From an uncultured Clostridia bacterium (lineage in GTDB: Bacteria; Bacillota; Clostridia; Lachnospirales; Lachnospiraceae), in NCBI GenBank assembly GCA_937888895.1, contig CALASV010000398.1, positions 1 to 13,601 on the forward strand: a DNA stretch of 13,601 bases. The letters run 5' to 3'. Shown in pieces: positions 7,931 through 13,601 of the stretch. The translations under genes were made by a program, and so were the position numbers. Numbering within the stretch: the first letter of the stretch is position 1; every line of letters starts with the position of its first letter. The notes beneath the pieces were generated by a model. That model saw only the letters and a program-made list of their open reading frames with translations, searched no databases and was not told where the DNA came from.

Positions 7931-7966
7931 AAAAATTAGAAGGAGCTTTCGCTCCTTCTAATTTTT
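7931..7966. terminator. bidirectional terminator between GTPase B and the CorC-like gene
   Basis: A perfect 16-bp stem (AAAAATTAGAAGGAGC, 7931-7946, and its complement 7951-7966) has a 4-nt TTTC loop and T-runs in both directions. It serves the convergent genes on either side; the minus-strand gene's stop codon (7969-7967) directly abuts the stem. Confidence 0.95.
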
Positions 7967-9205
7967 TTATTCTTCTCTTTGTTTATATGTAATTAATACT
8001 TTTTCTACACGATTCACATCCATTTCTAATACTTTTACTACATAGTCTTTATATGTAAATACATCATCTTTTTGTGGAACTTTACCTAATTGATTCATAA
8101 TCCAACCGTTTACTACTGCTGAATTTTCTTCTTCTATTCCTTCCATTCCTAATGTTTCAAATAATTTTTCTAAATTAGCCGTTCCTGAAACCATATATTC
8201 TGTTTCTGATATTTTTTCAATTTCTGCACTTACTTCATCGTGTTCATCCCAAATTTCACCTACTAATTCTTCCAAAATATCTTCTAATGTAACAATACCA
8301 ACTGTTCCACCAAATTCATCTAATACTACAGCAATATGTAATTTCTTTTGTTGAAGTTCCTTTAATAAATCGCTAATTTTTTTATTTTTAGGAACAAATA
8401 ATACTGGTCGAATAATTTCTGAAATTTCTCTTGTATTATGATATACATAATTATGAAAATCTTTTTGATAAATAATACCAATAATATTATCAATTGTATC
8501 TTTGTATAAAGGAAGTCTAGAATATGCTGTTTTTGCGAACACTTCTGCAATTTCATCTTTACTTGCTTCCGTAGAAACTGCTGTAATATCAATTCGTGGT
8601 GTTAAAATATCAACTGCTTCTTCGTCTGTAAATTCAATTGCACTACGAATAATTCGACTTTCTTGCTCATCAATACCACCTTCTTGTTCTACTTCTTCTA
8701 CAATAGATAATAATTCTTCTTCTGTCATTCCACCTTCATCAGAAGATTTAATAATGAACGATAATAATTTTTTCCATTGTCCAAATAAAAAATTAAATGG
8801 AGTTAAGATTACAATAAGCATTTTTAAAAATGGTGCAGAAAACATTGCAAATTTTTCAGGTAACTCTTTGGCAATACTCTTTGGAGTTACTTCTGCAAAA
8901 ATTAAAACTACAATGGTTGTTACTGCTGTTGATACGCTAGGACCAACTTCATTACCAAGCATATCTACAAATAATACCGTTGCTAACGATGCACTTAAAA
9001 TATTTACAATATTATTACCAATTAAAATCGTAGATAATAAACTATCATAGTTTTCTGATAATTTCATTACTAATTTTGCTTTTTTATTTCCCTTTTCTGC
9101 CATGTTTTTCAATCGGATTCGATTAAATGATGAAAATGCCGTTTCTGTCGCTGAAAAATAGGCAGACATTACAATACATAGAATAATTATTATTAGATTT
9201 CCCAT
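7967..9205 (-). CDS. CNNM/CBS/CorC_HlyC-domain membrane protein (hemolysin-type family, probable cation transporter)
   Basis: A 412-residue integral membrane protein of the family often labelled hemolysin, better described as CorB/CNNM-like magnesium or cobalt efflux proteins. Residues 1-155 form the CNNM (DUF21) domain with hydrophobic segments near 2-22, 57-81, 92-112 and 122-142; the motifs SATETAFSS, GNNIVNI and AEVTPKSIA are characteristic. A CBS pair covers about 190-320 (TPRIDITAV, YSRLPLYKD, HIAVVLDEFGGTVGIVTLED). The C-terminal CorC_HlyC domain covers about 335-408. The length is typical. The start ATG at 9205 has AGAGGA about 9 nt upstream. It appears to be a single-gene transcript ending at the shared terminator and convergent with the dynamin operon. 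A TATAAT-like box lies at 9270-9265 but I find no good -35. Transport of Mg2+ or another divalent cation is inferred from family. Confidence 0.92.
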   Translation of the reverse strand: MGNLIIIILCIVMSAYFSATETAFSSFNRIRLKNMAEKGNKKAKLVMKLSENYDSLLSTILIGNNIVNILSASLATVLFVDMLGNEVGPSVSTAVTTIVVLIFAEVTPKSIAKELPEKFAMFSAPFLKMLIVILTPFNFLFGQWKKLLSFIIKSSDEGGMTEEELLSIVEEVEQEGGIDEQESRIIRSAIEFTDEEAVDILTPRIDITAVSTEASKDEIAEVFAKTAYSRLPLYKDTIDNIIGIIYQKDFHNYVYHNTREISEIIRPVLFVPKNKKISDLLKELQQKKLHIAVVLDEFGGTVGIVTLEDILEELVGEIWDEHDEVSAEIEKISETEYMVSGTANLEKLFETLGMEGIEEENSAVVNGWIMNQLGKVPQKDDVFTYKDYVVKVLEMDVNRVEKVLITYKQREE

Positions 9206-9349
9206 ATTTATTTTCCTCTTTCTTTTCGTTTTATGATTTTATTACTATGTTGTTCTAAATAAAAATTATATTGATTTTAAGTATAGTTATATTACAAATT
9301 TCTTAAATCCTATCGCTTTCCCTCCTTTGTAAAGGAAAAGAAAACAATA
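9206..9349 (-). promoter_or_regulatory. upstream region of the CorC-like gene, promoter unclear
   Basis: A -10-like TATAAT is present on the minus strand (9270-9265), about 60 nt before the ATG at 9205. No convincing -35 lies at 16-18 nt. AAAGGAGG on the minus strand at 9328-9321 looks like a ribosome site but is followed by no start codon at usable distance. Nothing else is recognised here. Confidence 0.35.
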
Positions 9350-9392
9350 AAAGACCTAGCTATATGTAAAAAATACACATAACTAAGCCTTT
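9350..9392 (-). terminator. 19-bp wobble-rich hairpin, minus-strand terminator
   Basis: The arms 9392-9374 and 9368-9350 pair over 19 positions with a 5-nt loop. Fifteen pairs are Watson-Crick. The other four are G-U on the minus-strand RNA but A-C mismatches on the plus strand, so the structure only works as minus-strand RNA. A U-rich stretch follows. It would end a transcript coming from the 9393-9610 side. Confidence 0.65.
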
Positions 9393-9397
9393 GCATC

Positions 9398-9468
9398 TTA
9401 TCTATGATTAAATTTTTCGCCGCCCCGTCGCTGTCTGCGTCTTCCACGATTGTTTTCCTTTCTTTGCC
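9398..9468 (-). other. GC-rich island with an arginine-rich reading frame; gene remnant or small RNA
   Basis: Positions 9418-9448 are GC in 23 of 31 bases, in sharp contrast to the AT-rich surroundings. The minus strand is purine-rich and has little self-complementarity, so it is not an obvious folded RNA. One minus-strand frame reads NNRGRRRQRRGGEKFNHR and stops at 9398, only 5 nt before the hairpin at 9392, as a real gene end would. That frame has no start codon before the preceding stop, so if real it is the tail of a decayed gene. Function unknown. Confidence 0.3.
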
Positions 9469-9552
9469 AAAAAAATACTGTTACTATTCACTCTGTCCCA
9501 GTAACAAAATACTACCTATCTTTTTACAAGTTAGATAATATCATAGTATTTT
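9469..9552 (-). terminator. terminator region of the sigma/anti-sigma operon
   Basis: On the minus strand the arms TGTTACT (9506-9500) and AGTAACA (9485-9479) enclose a 14-nt loop and are followed, after GUA, by seven U residues (9475-9469). Just upstream is a second inverted repeat, AAAATACTA (9552-9544) and TAGTATTTT (9514-9506), with a small inner TATCT/AGATA stem. The structure lies about 60-140 nt after the anti-sigma stop. Confidence 0.65.
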
Positions 9553-9610
9553 TAGAAAAACAAGTGCTTTTTCTGCTTTTTTGCCGTTTTTTAACTGAAT
9601 ATTTAAGCAT

Positions 9611-10252
9611 CTACTGTTGTACTTTAAAATTATATTGCCAATTTCCCTTTATTTCTAAAGGTGCATCTGCTTTCTCTAATCCATACATAGATTCTACAAC
9701 TATAGTATACTCTATATCTTCTAATAACGGTTCTACTTCAAAAACTATTTGTGTTTTTCCATCAACTATTGTTCCTTTTACTCCTTCTGCTGAATCATTT
9801 TCTACTACAATAACTTCTTTTCCTTCTTCATCTAAAATTTTATAGCTACCTAATTCCATTTCTTCCATATACTTCCAAGGAATTTGTTCTTTCTCTACAA
9901 ATGTTACTTCTAAACATAATTGTGTACTACTATTCTCTATGGTTGCCTGTATTACATCCATCTTAATTTCTTCTGTTGCTTGTAAATATTCCGTTCCTAC
10001 TACTGCACCATCCCACCTTGTAACATCTTTAAAAAATCCCTTTACTGTATTTCCTATCGCTGTATTTCCTGTTGTTAAAATACATACTCCTGCTACTGCT
10101 GCCGTTGCTAAAATTGTTTTAACAATATTCTTTTTGTTCATTTGACGTTCCTCTCTTTCTTTTTTTGCATTATCCATTCCCATCTTACATCTATTATGTA
10201 ATGTAGTTGGTACTTTGATTTCATCGATTTTTTTTTCTAAACTTTCTTTCAT
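9611..10252 (-). CDS. probable membrane anti-sigma factor, DUF4179-like
   Basis: A 213-residue protein encoded directly downstream of an ECF sigma gene. Residues 1-42 are cytoplasmic and charged (ESLEKKIDEIKVPTTLHNR). Residues 43-60 (IVKTILATAAVAGVCIL) form a single membrane helix without a cleavage site or lipobox. Residues 61-213 would lie outside the cell, beginning with GNTVKGFFKDVTRWDGAVV, which resembles the DUF4179 domain common in clostridial anti-sigma proteins; the remainder looks beta-rich. It is shorter than many DUF4179 proteins. The ATG is separated by one base from the sigma stop codon, and its ribosome site AAGGAG lies inside the end of the sigma gene, so translation is coupled. 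It should hold the sigma factor inactive at the membrane until an envelope signal arrives. The domain name is from pattern recall, so moderately sure. Confidence 0.75.
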   Translation of the reverse strand: MKESLEKKIDEIKVPTTLHNRCKMGMDNAKKEREERQMNKKNIVKTILATAAVAGVCILTTGNTAIGNTVKGFFKDVTRWDGAVVGTEYLQATEEIKMDVIQATIENSSTQLCLEVTFVEKEQIPWKYMEEMELGSYKILDEEGKEVIVVENDSAEGVKGTIVDGKTQIVFEVEPLLEDIEYTIVVESMYGLEKADAPLEIKGNWQYNFKVQQ

Positions 10253-10253
10253 G

Positions 10254-10775
10254 TTAATCCATCTCCTTTGCTTTCTCTCTCAATTTTTTTAATGCACGAT
10301 ATAATATTGTCTTCACTGTTCCTAATGGCAATTTCAATAATTCAGATATTTCTCTAAAAGAATACTGTTCATAATATTTTAAAACAATGACACTTTTTTC
10401 TTCTACCTCTAACACATTCATTAAATCCTCTACGGTAGCTCTTAAAATAATTTCCTTTTCTTGTGTTTCTGAAATTTGTTCCATATTTTCTAACCATTCG
10501 GATTGTAATGAAATTACAGTTCCATTTTGCCTTATATGGTCAATCGCACAATTCATCGTGATTTTTGTTATCCAAGTCTTAAAATACTCTACATTTTTTA
10601 AAGATTTTATATTTTTAAATGTACGATATGCTACTTCTTGCATTACATCTAACGCATCTTCTTCATTTTTTACATATAGAAAAGCAATTCGATATAACGA
10701 AGCCTCATGCATGAAAAAAAGTTCCTCTAGTGCCTGTGCATCACCCCTTTGTGCTTTTTTTAACAGTTGTTGCAC
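10254..10775 (-). CDS. ECF-type RNA polymerase sigma factor
   Basis: A 173-residue sigma-70 family protein with only regions 2 and 4, the ECF layout. Region 2 spans about 18-83 and includes EEDALDVMQEVAYRTFKNI and the YFKTWITKITMNCAIDHIR helix. Region 4 spans about 113-168, with the helix-turn-helix YSFREISELLKLPLGTVKTI. The start is a GTG at 10775: it is preceded in frame by TAG and has GGAG 10 nt upstream, so no longer form exists. It is followed at once by the membrane protein that is likely its anti-sigma partner. A CGTCTA element on the minus strand (10818-10813) resembles the -10 of ECF promoters, which would mean autoregulation, but a matching -35 is not evident. Confidence 0.93.
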   Translation of the reverse strand: MQQLLKKAQRGDAQALEELFFMHEASLYRIAFLYVKNEEDALDVMQEVAYRTFKNIKSLKNVEYFKTWITKITMNCAIDHIRQNGTVISLQSEWLENMEQISETQEKEIILRATVEDLMNVLEVEEKSVIVLKYYEQYSFREISELLKLPLGTVKTILYRALKKLREKAKEMD

Positions 10776-10849
10776 TTTAAACTATCTCCTTTCTGTTTTG
10801 TTTTACATCTATTAGACGAGATTTTATTACATTTGGCTTTGGTTTTTTT

Positions 10850-10891
10850 GTAAAAAAAGAAAAGTCCTCTGAAATTTTTTTCAGAAGACTC
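10850..10891 (-). terminator. terminator downstream of the lipoprotein hydrolase gene
   Basis: The arms 10891-10880 and 10875-10864 form a 12-bp stem with a 4-nt loop. The one plus-strand mismatch becomes a G-U pair on the minus strand. A U-run (UUUUCUUUUUUU) follows on the minus strand. It lies 105 nt past the hydrolase stop and insulates the sigma operon. Confidence 0.85.
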
Positions 10892-10996
10892 CACTTTGAC
10901 TACTATTTTTTTATTTCAATCCACAGCCAATAATTTAGTTTTATAGAGAATTATATAATTGTCCAAACGATTGTAACTTGACTTCATATCAAATAA

Positions 10997-12337
10997 TTAT
11001 TCTATAACGATACTTGCTACAAACTGATAATTTTTATCTCCACGTTCATACGTTGTACTTTTCAGCAATTCATAATCTGGTGTTACCGTTACTTCATAAC
11101 TTCCATTTGGTGTATTTACTGTAATTGGAGAAAATACATCTAACATATCATTACTTATCAATACTTTCACTGGTCCATTCGCAGAATTTTCTTCTATTGT
11201 AATGGAATTGGTTGCTTTGTCGTAAGATGCAATAATCACACCTTCTGTTACATCATAAGAAGCACTTAACCAATAAAAACTTTCTACGTCACGCATATTT
11301 GCTCTATTTGTAAATTCCCAAACAATACGCTCTGGTAATGCTTCTCTTGTATACTCTCTTAAAAAATAAATGGCATTTGTATTTGCTGTTACCGTTTGCG
11401 TATCTCCTGTTTCTAACCAAGCGACAGGGTCTTTTAATACTTCTTGTTCTGACAATTTATTATCATAGAAGTTATGACCATATTGTGTATGTACAAATAC
11501 ATTATGTTCATATCCACCACCATACGTTTCTGCTAATTTATCTAACACAGCATCATACTCTGCTGTCACTGTATGTCTGTTATAAGCAGTATCTAACATT
11601 CCTACTTGAAGCTGAATTGGCATATTGTAAATATTTGCAAGATTGATACCATTTGGATGTCCTGCTGACATATTCGCAGCTGCAAAACGGTCGGTCATTT
11701 TTGGTGTAATCATATACACACCATCACCACCAGCCGAAAAACCAACTAAATATACTCGATTTGGGTCTACATTATAAAAAGCTATCATATTTTCAATCAA
11801 TCTATCATATAATGGAAAAGATTCTGGATTAGCGTGAGTATCCCAAGTATCACGAACCCCTCTTGGATTGATATAAATACCATTTTTTACACTTTGCACA
11901 TAATAAATAGACATGTGAGACCACTGTTGGTCGTTTATCGTTGGAGTATCACTACCACCACCACCATGCAATGCAATATAAAGAGGATATCCATTTTCAT
12001 CAGGGTCGCCCTTAATTTGCATACCATATTTCATTGTTACTTCGCCATACTCCATCTCACGAGTTTCTACTTCACTCTTACGAGTTTCATCTGCTTGAAT
12101 TTCGGCAATATATTCTTCCCAAAGTAAATCCCTGACTTCTTGAATTTCCTCATTATTTGTCAAAGGCTTGTCAGCACTTGAGATTACTTTTTCTTCACCT
12201 TCACCATTAGTTGTAGAATCTGTATTCGTGTTACCTACATGTTCTGTTTCATTGTTATTATTCACTGTCTCATTTGCACAACCAGAAAGTACAACTACTG
12301 ATGCTAAAAATAATGAAAAAAATAGTTTTTTACACAT
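10997..12337 (-). CDS. lipoprotein alpha/beta-hydrolase (esterase, PHB-depolymerase-like)
   Basis: A 446-residue exported esterase-like lipoprotein. Residues 1-20 (MCKKLFFSLFLASVVVLSGC) are a type II signal peptide with lipobox LSGC, so Cys20 would be lipidated. A low-complexity Asn/Thr/Glu linker runs to about 55. The hydrolase domain has LHGGGGSD (123-130, oxyanion region), the nucleophile elbow GFSAGG with Ser201, a probable acid Asp249 (VGMLDTAYN) and a probable His288 (QYGHNF). A beta-patterned tail covers about 350-446, possibly a small accessory domain. The start is ATG 12337: AGGAG is 7 nt upstream and the signal peptide begins there. An in-frame ATG at 12388 adds 17 charged residues that would spoil the signal, and has no ribosome site. 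It is a single gene with its own promoter and terminator. The natural ester substrate is unknown. Confidence 0.88.
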   Translation of the reverse strand: MCKKLFFSLFLASVVVLSGCANETVNNNNETEHVGNTNTDSTTNGEGEEKVISSADKPLTNNEEIQEVRDLLWEEYIAEIQADETRKSEVETREMEYGEVTMKYGMQIKGDPDENGYPLYIALHGGGGSDTPTINDQQWSHMSIYYVQSVKNGIYINPRGVRDTWDTHANPESFPLYDRLIENMIAFYNVDPNRVYLVGFSAGGDGVYMITPKMTDRFAAANMSAGHPNGINLANIYNMPIQLQVGMLDTAYNRHTVTAEYDAVLDKLAETYGGGYEHNVFVHTQYGHNFYDNKLSEQEVLKDPVAWLETGDTQTVTANTNAIYFLREYTREALPERIVWEFTNRANMRDVESFYWLSASYDVTEGVIIASYDKATNSITIEENSANGPVKVLISNDMLDVFSPITVNTPNGSYEVTVTPDYELLKSTTYERGDKNYQFVASIVIE

Positions 12338-12414
12338 ATCCGTTCTCCTATCCTTTTTTCTTTTACCAAATTGTAACAATTCAGCCATACAGCTCGATTT
12401 GACTGTTACACTAA

Positions 12415-12443
12415 ATTATATCATATCTTATTTTTTGTAGCAA
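12415..12443 (-). promoter_or_regulatory. promoter of the lipoprotein hydrolase gene
   Basis: On the minus strand TTGCTA (12443-12438, 4/6) and a perfect TATAAT (12420-12415) have a 17-nt spacer. Transcription would start near 12408, leaving a leader of about 70 nt before the ATG at 12337. This supports the shorter start choice, since ATG 12388 would lie only about 20 nt into the message without a ribosome site. Confidence 0.7.
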
Positions 12444-12495
12444 TAAGACAACAAATGACTTTTTTACAAAAATAAAAAAATTTGTGAAAATAAAA

Positions 12496-12524
12496 ACAAA
12501 GAGGTTATTTGACAACCTCTTTGT
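12496..12524 (-). terminator. terminator of the AI-2E/YtvI-family gene
   Basis: A perfect 11-bp stem (ACAAAGAGGTT and its complement) has a 7-nt loop and a T-run on the minus strand. It starts 13 nt after the stop codon of the upstream minus-strand gene. Confidence 0.92.
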
Positions 12525-12537
12525 AAAAAACTATTAC

Positions 12538-13601
12538 TTATTTTTCATAATCCATATTTAACACACGAATCGTTCCATTTTTATTTAAATAACATAAAAG
12601 AGAAATTAAAATTGGTCCTCCAAATAATCCAATTCCTCCAAATAATTGTGCTCCAACAAACAAACTAATCATGGTTACTACAGGATGCAATCCTAGCTGG
12701 CCACTTACAATCTTTGGTTCTATAATATTTCGTATTATCGTAATAAAAAGATAAAGCAAAAATATAGCAATTCCCAATTTCGGTCTACCTGCTATCAATG
12801 CAATCAATGCCCAAGGTGCCATAATGCCACCTGTACCAAGTACTGGTAAAATATCAAAAATAGCAATACAAAATGCTATCAATACGGAGTGTTTAATTCC
12901 AATCAATGTTAACCCAATGGACAACTCTACAAAAGTAATCATCATAATGATAATATAAGAACGGAGACATACAAATAATGTACCAATCACATATTCTTTT
13001 ACTTGTAAAAATATATTTCTACCTTTTGGACTTAATTGGTTTAAACAAAAATCTACAATTTTTCGATAATCAATCGCAATAAAGAAAGTAGAAATAACAG
13101 TCAACAATAATTTAATAAAAATTGCTGGTAATGAGGCTGCTACATTAGAAATTCCACCTATCAATTTTACAGATAAACTAGAAACTAAATTTCCTAAAGA
13201 ATCCATAATTTGTGTATCCCATTCACTAATCAGTTCAAATAAAGATACATTTGCTTTTAAAACTACTTGTTCAATCGAATAAAGAAAATCTGATAACATT
13301 GGTTCAATTCGATTATTATACCATAATGGAATATTAGGAAAATTTTCTTGTACATAAGTAAATATACGAATGCTTGCTAATGCTAATATAGTTCCAACAA
13401 TAATATAAAAAATAAGTGACGCTATGTATGCTAAACTTATATTCTCTGCAACGCTTATTACTTCATATATAATAGTATTTTCTTCAGGTTTTTGAAACAA
13501 CACATTAAGTACATCAAATATAGGTGCAGCAGATGAATACTTAAAAATAAAAAACAATGATATGATTAATAAAACGATATGCCACTTTAAATCTTTAAAA
13601 A
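12538..13601 (-). CDS. AI-2E-family / YtvI-like multi-pass membrane protein, 5' end missing
   Basis: The frame is open from the stop at 12538 to the right edge, 353 visible residues; there is no plausible start in the window, so the gene begins outside it (a TTG at 13557 is an internal Leu codon, not a start). The visible part begins with FKDLKWHIVLLIIS, a first membrane helix, and has several more hydrophobic segments. The C-terminal half carries the family signatures: DILPVLGTG (about 12829-12855), NIIEPKIVSGQLGLHPVV and a glycine-rich LFGGIGLFGGPI. These define the PerM/AI-2E-transporter-like family. In sporulating Firmicutes the best known member is YtvI, and the context-free resemblance fits that, but autoinducer export or ion/proton exchange are alternative roles described for the family. 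The substrate here is not known. Confidence 0.88.
   Translation of the reverse strand, partial: FKDLKWHIVLLIISLFFIFKYSSAAPIFDVLNVLFQKPEENTIIYEVISVAENISLAYIASLIFYIIVGTILALASIRIFTYVQENFPNIPLWYNNRIEPMLSDFLYSIEQVVLKANVSLFELISEWDTQIMDSLGNLVSSLSVKLIGGISNVAASLPAIFIKLLLTVISTFFIAIDYRKIVDFCLNQLSPKGRNIFLQVKEYVIGTLFVCLRSYIIIMMITFVELSIGLTLIGIKHSVLIAFCIAIFDILPVLGTGGIMAPWALIALIAGRPKLGIAIFLLYLFITIIRNIIEPKIVSGQLGLHPVVTMISLFVGAQLFGGIGLFGGPILISLLCYLNKNGTIRVLNMDYEK

Noticed and set aside
8502..9050. A 182-residue open frame antisense to the CorC-like gene
   Set aside because: It is a serine-rich mirror of a clear protein family on the other strand and has no own signals.
9321..9328. AAAGGAGG on the minus strand, looking like a strong ribosome site
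   Set aside because: No ATG, GTG or TTG follows at usable spacing.
9408..9491. A 27-codon minus-strand frame from a GTG inside the terminator loop
   Set aside because: No convincing ribosome site, and its start would lie in a terminator hairpin.
9404..9538. A plus-strand frame starting MIKFFAAPSLSAS that resembles a signal peptide
   Set aside because: No ribosome site or promoter, and it is antisense to two minus-strand terminators; the hydrophobic look comes from reading the complement of the purine-rich island.
10811..10860. A complete ECF-type autoregulated promoter before the sigma gene
   Set aside because: A CGTCTA -10-like element is present but no acceptable -35 lies about 16 nt upstream, so it is mentioned only under the gene.
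12338..12388. A 17-residue N-terminal extension of the lipoprotein from ATG 12388
   Set aside because: It would put charged residues before the signal peptide and lacks a ribosome site; ATG 12337 has AGGAG 7 nt upstream.

Overview
The window is AT-rich DNA with strong Shine-Dalgarno sequences, tightly packed genes and intrinsic terminators. Together with a LacI-family maltose-type regulator, an ECF sigma/DUF4179-type anti-sigma pair and a YtvI/AI-2E-type membrane protein, this points to a low-GC Firmicute, most likely a clostridium of the Lachnospiraceae type. The taxonomic call is inference. I see no rRNA, tRNA, CRISPR array, transposase or integrase.

Layout. (1) 1-1008, minus: the 5' two thirds of malQ (4-alpha-glucanotransferase), running off the left edge. 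(2) 1009-1287: divergent regulatory region with many TTATGCAA/TTGCATAA half-sites and two readable promoters, one per direction. (3) 1288-2322, plus: a LacI-family regulator, probably a MalR-like repressor acting on these sites. (4) 2370-2428: a 13-bp perfect inverted repeat, probably the lacI terminator. (5) 2524-7966, plus: a self-contained two-gene unit with a near-consensus promoter, two large dynamin-like GTPases (870 and 890 aa) 20 bp apart, and a perfect 16-bp terminator shared with the convergent gene. (6) 7967-9205, minus: a CNNM/CBS/CorC_HlyC membrane protein. (7) 9206-9610: non-coding stretch with two minus-strand terminators enclosing a GC-rich island. (8) 9611-10775, minus: ECF sigma factor and its probable membrane anti-sigma partner, translationally coupled. 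(9) 10997-12337, minus: a lipoprotein alpha/beta-hydrolase with its own promoter and terminator. (10) 12538-13601, minus: an AI-2E/YtvI-family multi-pass membrane protein, cut by the right edge.

The most interesting element is the tandem dynamin-like pair. The two proteins share the G1-G4 order of a dynamin-type G domain but differ clearly: the first has a short N-terminal helical region and an NKTE G4 motif, while the second has an extra alpha/beta-patterned N-terminal domain, a canonical NKID, and a hydrophobic/aromatic patch late in the protein. Paired, non-identical bacterial dynamin-like proteins are known to work together in membrane remodelling, and paired dynamin-like genes (Leo/Eleos) have been reported as anti-phage systems. 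Whether this pair is a defence or a membrane-maintenance system cannot be decided from sequence alone. Its first gene also has an unusual start: the only good Shine-Dalgarno lies 36 nt upstream of the AUG, with an 8-bp hairpin in between that would bring the two close together.
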